NCBI GenBank assembly: GCA_028713395.1
Contig: JAQTOJ010000074.1
Span: forward strand, 1-8,837
Length of the DNA: 8,837 bases
Direction of reading: 5' to 3'
Source of the DNA: Dehalococcoidales bacterium
GTDB taxonomy: Bacteria > Chloroflexota > Dehalococcoidia > Dehalococcoidales > Fen-1064
The notes below the pieces were generated by a model. It saw nothing but the letters and a program-made list of their open reading frames with translations, had not been told where the DNA came from and did not search any database. Shown piece after piece: positions 6,181 to 8,837 of the stretch (positions within the stretch are counted from its first letter, which is position 1; the number at the start of each line of letters is the position of its first letter). The translations under genes were made by a program, and so were the position numbers.

Positions 6181-6225
6181 CCCGGGAGATTGCTTCGTCC
6201 TTTTCAGTCCTCGCAATGAATATAC
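6181..6225. repeat. Dispersed-repeat-like element, GAGATTGCTTCG...CCTCGCAATGA type
   Basis: CCGGGAGATTGCTTCGTCC (6182-6200), a short variable middle and TCCTCGCAATGA (6208-6219) match, from memory, a widespread intergenic repeat (TCATTGCGAGG... / ...GAGATTGCTTCGTC) seen in many environmental bacterial genomes. The ends ATTGC (6189-6193) and GCAAT (6213-6217) are inverted. It lies in the gap between dnaJ and ogt. It has no coding content and is presumably a REP or MITE-like sequence. Confidence 0.5.
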
Positions 6226-6229
6226 TCAT

Positions 6230-6270
6230 CCCCCCTCACTTCAATTCTCTCCCACAAGTGAAGAGAAGGC
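6230..6270. repeat. Degenerate CCCCTCAC/TTCTCTCCCAC-type intergenic repeat
   Basis: Directly after the previous element lie CACTT (6237-6241) with AAGTG (6256-6260) and TTCTCT (6245-6250) with AGAGAA (6262-6267). The two interleaved inverted pairs are in the style of a common CCCTCAC...CTCTCCC intergenic repeat. The copy is decayed. Together with 6181-6225 it fills most of the 165-nt gap 6133-6297, which otherwise shows no gene and no clear dnaJ terminator. Confidence 0.4.
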
Positions 6271-6297
6271 AAAAATCGTGAGCTTTTGAGGAAGTAG

Positions 6298-6972
6298 TTA
6301 TTTCACCAGCACTTTGATGTAGATATCGCCGGGAATACCATCGGTGATGTGCCGGGCGTTGCGTAACCGGATGCTGGTGCCGCTTTTCACATTAGCGGGG
6401 ATCTTCACGCGCAGGCGTTTGCCGTTGCGCTCCAAGTCTTTTTCCATACCCTTCAGAGCCTGCGCCCGCGTGATCGTAATCTCATAATTGATACTTTGTG
6501 ACTGGGGGCGGCCGCGCTGCCCCTGGCGGAAGTAATTTTCGGTATCGTCTTCCTCATCGCCCATGTTATAAAAAACACGGGTCGTGCCGCCGGGCGTGCC
6601 GTACTGGCGGTAACTGCCACCGCGTCCCCGCAGCATTTCCCCGAAAATACTGTTCAGAAAATCGGAGTTCAGCCCGGCGCCGCCGAAATCTTTCATGACG
6701 TCTTCAAAGGTGGATTCGGTAGCCTGGCTGCGGAAAACGTCGTTGGCATCGCCGGTCGTGCCGTATTGGTCGTATTGCTTTCTTTTTTCCGGATTTCCCA
6801 GCACGCCGTAGGCTTCGTTGATCTCCTTGAATTTTTCATTCGCCCATTTTTCCTTGCCCGGGTTTTTATCCGGGTGGTACTGCATCGCCAGCTTGCGGTA
6901 GGCTTTCTTGATATCGTCGTCGGACGCATTTTTGTTTACGCCCAGGATGTTGTAATAGTCTTTTTTAGGCAT
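6298..6972 (-). CDS. Short DnaJ/CbpA-like J-domain co-chaperone
   Basis: 224 residues from the ATG at 6972. J-domain proteins stimulate the ATPase of DnaK. The J-domain (residues 4-70) starts KDYYNILGVNKNAS and has the essential HPD at 33-35 and the closing PEKRKQYDQYG. A Gly/Phe/Arg-rich linker follows (about 80-155) with an acidic patch DEEDD (139-143). The last 64 residues (SINYEITITRAQALKG...GDIYIKVLVK) match a single DnaJ C-terminal beta domain. There is no CxxCxGxG zinc finger, and the second C-terminal domain and dimerisation tail are absent, so it is about 80 residues shorter than CbpA. An upstream in-frame ATG at 7065 would add 31 residues with no J-domain similarity and would include the promoter, so it is rejected. 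The ribosome site is weak (GGGA 7 nt upstream). It is probably a specialised partner alongside a full DnaJ elsewhere. Confidence 0.88.
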   Translation of the reverse strand: MPKKDYYNILGVNKNASDDDIKKAYRKLAMQYHPDKNPGKEKWANEKFKEINEAYGVLGNPEKRKQYDQYGTTGDANDVFRSQATESTFEDVMKDFGGAGLNSDFLNSIFGEMLRGRGGSYRQYGTPGGTTRVFYNMGDEEDDTENYFRQGQRGRPQSQSINYEITITRAQALKGMEKDLERNGKRLRVKIPANVKSGTSIRLRNARHITDGIPGDIYIKVLVK

Positions 6973-7002
6973 ATTTTTATCCCATTCCTTCTTTCCGCTA
7001 AT

Positions 7003-7011
7003 AGTATAGCA
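7003..7011 (-). promoter_or_regulatory. Extended -10 promoter of the J-protein gene
   Basis: On the minus strand TGCTATACT (7011-7003) is an extended -10 (TGn + TATACT) without a good -35. Transcription would begin near 6996, about 24 nt before the ATG. No CIRCE-type inverted repeat is visible, so HrcA control is not supported. Confidence 0.45.
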
Positions 7012-7065
7012 TAGGATAAATTGGTTAGTTTTACGCACTTTCTGCCGGTGTAACTGATAGAACAC

Positions 7066-7089
7066 TGGATTCCCGATCCGGTCGGGAAT
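7066..7089. repeat. Palindromic intergenic repeat, copy 2
   Basis: ATTCCCGA (7069-7076) and TCGGGAAT (7082-7089) are perfect inverted arms around five bases. Read on the minus strand it ends GGGAATCCAG, sharing GGGAATCCA with copy 1 at 5467-5489. It lies between the divergent J-protein and PAC2 genes. Neither side has a T-run. The remainder of this gap up to the PAC2 promoter contains nothing I can assign. Confidence 0.5.
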
Positions 7090-7189
7090 GGGGAACTAAG
7101 GGATAATGCTAGCCGCGACCAGCCAAAACCGGGGAGAACCCGATTTCTCGTTATCGGAGAGTCCCAAACCAAAATAATTAAAGCTGCAC

Positions 7190-7218
7190 TTGTCCAGAAT
7201 CTGTTTACTAGCTACAAT
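7190..7218 (+). promoter_or_regulatory. Promoter of the PAC2 operon
   Basis: TTGTCC (7190-7195), exactly 17 nt, then TACAAT (7213-7218). The start would fall near 7225, so the leader is only about 12 nt and begins at or near the ribosome site AGAGG (7225-7229), 7 nt before the ATG. Confidence 0.6.
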
Positions 7219-7236
7219 TAAGGTAGAGGTTAACAA

Positions 7237-8139
7237 ATGGGTGTGATTTTGCATAAAGAACCGGAATTGAATAACCCCGATATTCTCATCGGCTGGCCGG
7301 GCATCGGGAATATCGGTCTCATAGCCGTGGACACTATCCGCCAGGCAGTCCAGGCGGAAGAATTGGGGGAGATCGAACCCTATGATTTCTTTTACCCCAA
7401 CAAAGTGATTCTACGCGGCAGCATCCTGAGCGAGATGGAATTCCCCACCAGCAAGTTTTATTACAAGCGGCTGGTCAACCGCGACCTGCTGTTTTTTATC
7501 GGAGAGGAGCAACCCGCCACTCGCGATACCGTTTATGCCGAGGGCGAACGCGCCTACGAAATGGCCAACCTGGTGCTGGATACCGCCCTGCGGTTCAACT
7601 GCCGCCGGGTTTATACCTACGGCGCCGCGGTGGCCATCGCTCACCATACTGCGCCCCCGAAAGTCTGGGGCATTGCCAACCAGCCCGCGTTATTGAAAGA
7701 GATCCGCGGCTACCCCAATACCATTATGATGAGTGAAGCCGAAGGCCGGGGCAACGAAGGCAGCATTACCGGTCTGAACGGTCTGATGATCGGCGTGGCC
7801 AAACGGCGCGGCATCCCGGGCATCTGTTTGATGGGGGAAATCCCGGATTACCTCGCCCGCGTGCCGGTGCCTTATCCCAAAGCCGCCCAGTCGCTGATCG
7901 ATGTGGTCTCGTCCGTTTTTAATCTGAATATTAAAAACGGCATCTTGAGCGATATGGTCAGCCAGATGGGTAATGTGGTGGAAAATGTCTACGCCCAATT
8001 CCCGGCGGATATCCGCGAACGCCTCGACCAACGCAAAATCGCCGCCCGCCGTCAGCCGGAATCGATCACCGAAGAAGACCAGGCGTGGTTGAAAGACCAT
8101 ATCGATGACTTCTTCAAAAAGGGTGATAAGAACGCATGA
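7237..8139 (+). CDS. PAC2 family protein, first of a tandem pair
   Basis: 300 residues. The PAC2 family (Pfam PAC2) includes eukaryotic and archaeal proteasome assembly chaperones and many bacterial proteins of unknown role; the fold is related to purine nucleoside phosphorylases. Family marks here are IGWPGIGNIG (18-27) near the N-terminus, YTYGAAVAIAHHT (126-138), GSITGLNGLMIGVAKRRGIPGICLMGEIP (about 175-203) and the PVPYPKAAQSLID segment (210-222). A charged helical tail (about 255-300) follows the core. There is no signal peptide or membrane span, so it should be cytoplasmic. The start is supported by GAGG at 7 nt. The stop overlaps the next start as ATGA, so the two proteins are probably made in fixed ratio and may bind each other. 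Substrate and partners are unknown; no proteasome gene is seen nearby. Confidence 0.88.
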   Translation: MGVILHKEPELNNPDILIGWPGIGNIGLIAVDTIRQAVQAEELGEIEPYDFFYPNKVILRGSILSEMEFPTSKFYYKRLVNRDLLFFIGEEQPATRDTVYAEGERAYEMANLVLDTALRFNCRRVYTYGAAVAIAHHTAPPKVWGIANQPALLKEIRGYPNTIMMSEAEGRGNEGSITGLNGLMIGVAKRRGIPGICLMGEIPDYLARVPVPYPKAAQSLIDVVSSVFNLNIKNGILSDMVSQMGNVVENVYAQFPADIRERLDQRKIAARRQPESITEEDQAWLKDHIDDFFKKGDKNA

Positions 8140-8837
8140 CGGATTTACTGAAATTCTACAGCAAACCCAAGCTCCGTCACCCGACCATGGTCGTCTCCTG
8201 GCAGGCGGATGCCGGGCAACTCGGGCCGGGAGTGGCGGATTATCTGACCAAAGAACTGGAAGGTGAAATCTTCTGCGAGATCGAGCCCTCGGACTTTTTC
8301 GCTTTGAACGGGGTCAATATTGAAAACAATCTGGCGGTTTTCCCGGAGAGTAATTTCTACGCCTTCCCGGAACACAACCTGATCGTATTTCACAGCGCTA
8401 TCCCGCGTTTCGAATGGCACAAATTCTTTAATTTGATTCTGGATGTCGCCCAGGAATACTACAAGACCAAAGAAATTTTTACAGTAGGCGGCATGGTCTC
8501 ACTGGGCTTGCACACCAACCCGCGCGAATTCTGGGCCACCTTCAGCAACCCCAAGATCAAGCGCTCGCTGGCGGCCTATCACCTCTCCAGGGAAACGGAT
8601 TTTGAAACGCCGCCCGGCGGCCGTCCCACCCTGAACGCCTTTCTGCTCTGGGCGGCCAAGCAGCGCGGGCTGAACGGCGCTAATCTGTGGGTGCCGGTGC
8701 CTTTTTACCTGGTGGGGCAAACCGACCCCCGGGCGCAAAAGACGATTCTGGAATTCCTGGATAATAGAATCTTGCTGGCGTTGGATTATAAGAACCTCGA
8801 TATCAGCCAACAACACCAGGATGAATTGATCGATAGC
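8136..8837 (+). CDS. PAC2 family protein, second of the pair (3' end outside window)
   Basis: The frame is open from the ATG at 8136 to the window edge, giving 234 residues without a stop. Similarity to PAC2 proteins is seen in MVVSWQADAGQLGPGVADYL (18-37), the start-strand and glycine turn corresponding to GWPGIGNIG of its neighbour. It is also seen in the strand-rich NLIVFHSAIP (81-90), IFTVGGMVSLGLHTNPRE (114-131) and GGRPTLNAFLLWAAKQRGLNGANLWVPVPFYL (161-192). That last segment aligns in position with the GLNGLMIGVAKRRGI...VPVPYP part of the first protein. The two are diverged paralogs rather than recent duplicates. ATG and the upstream TGA overlap by two bases (ATGA). Ribosome-site strength is low, consistent with coupling. 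The function is unknown. Confidence 0.82.
   Translation, partial: MTDLLKFYSKPKLRHPTMVVSWQADAGQLGPGVADYLTKELEGEIFCEIEPSDFFALNGVNIENNLAVFPESNFYAFPEHNLIVFHSAIPRFEWHKFFNLILDVAQEYYKTKEIFTVGGMVSLGLHTNPREFWATFSNPKIKRSLAAYHLSRETDFETPPGGRPTLNAFLLWAAKQRGLNGANLWVPVPFYLVGQTDPRAQKTILEFLDNRILLALDYKNLDISQQHQDELIDS

Noticed and set aside
6973..7065. N-terminal extension of the J-protein to an ATG at 7065
   Set aside because: J-domain proteins begin at the KDYY motif. The extension covers the extended -10 promoter and has no similarity.
7100..7180. Possible structured RNA upstream of the PAC2 promoter
   Set aside because: Only a 5-bp CCGAT/ATCGG pair was found, with no terminator and no promoter; too weak to support.
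7411..8816. Several minus-strand open frames under the two PAC2 genes
   Set aside because: All are antisense to supported coding sequence and have the His/Gln/Phe/Asp-rich shadow composition.
1..8837. CRISPR arrays, phage or plasmid genes, transposases, toxin-antitoxin pairs, tRNA or rRNA
   Set aside because: None found on either strand. The partial HNH gene alone is not evidence of a mobile element or defence island.

Overview
The window looks like ordinary bacterial chromosome, roughly half G+C, with housekeeping genes packed on both strands. The gene set is a RicT/PSP1 protein next to the delta-prime clamp-loader subunit, a type 2 PyrF, DUF951, a short J-protein and a tandem PAC2 pair. 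The general character of the intergenic repeats fits too. Together these suggest a member of Chloroflexota, most likely class Dehalococcoidia or a relative. That is inference from gene content; no rRNA or tRNA is present to confirm it.

Layout. Positions 3-170 (+) hold the tail of an HNH-type endonuclease. It converges on a minus-strand operon holB > ricT (2196-175), whose genes are 12 nt apart. A gap at 2197-2464 contains a plus-strand promoter-like pair followed directly by a hairpin with a T-run, which may be a very small RNA. lysA (3781-2465, minus) has a well-formed promoter overlapped by a perfect 10+10 bp inverted repeat, a candidate operator. Divergent from lysA is a small lipoprotein gene (3941-4357, +). 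It converges, with a 3-nt gap, on the minus-strand pair pyrF > DUF951 (5382-4361), which has its own promoter. Next on the minus strand come an O6-alkylguanine-DNA alkyltransferase (6132-5608, GTG start) and a short DnaJ-like protein (6972-6298). The gaps around these two genes hold palindromic and REP/MITE-like repeats. The window ends with a plus-strand operon of two PAC2-family proteins, 7237-8139 and 8136 to beyond the edge, joined by an ATGA overlap behind a good sigma-70-like promoter.

How the genes relate. holB/ricT is a known conserved pairing linking the replication clamp loader with an Fe-S regulatory protein. lysA makes L-lysine from meso-diaminopimelate, and pyrF makes UMP. The alkyltransferase repairs DNA and the J-protein partners with DnaK. 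The PAC2 pair is the least understood part: the family is named for proteasome assembly chaperones, yet no proteasome gene is visible here. I found no CRISPR array, transposase, tRNA, rRNA or recognisable riboswitch. The items most worth a second look are the PAC2 pair, the lysA operator and the candidate small RNA.
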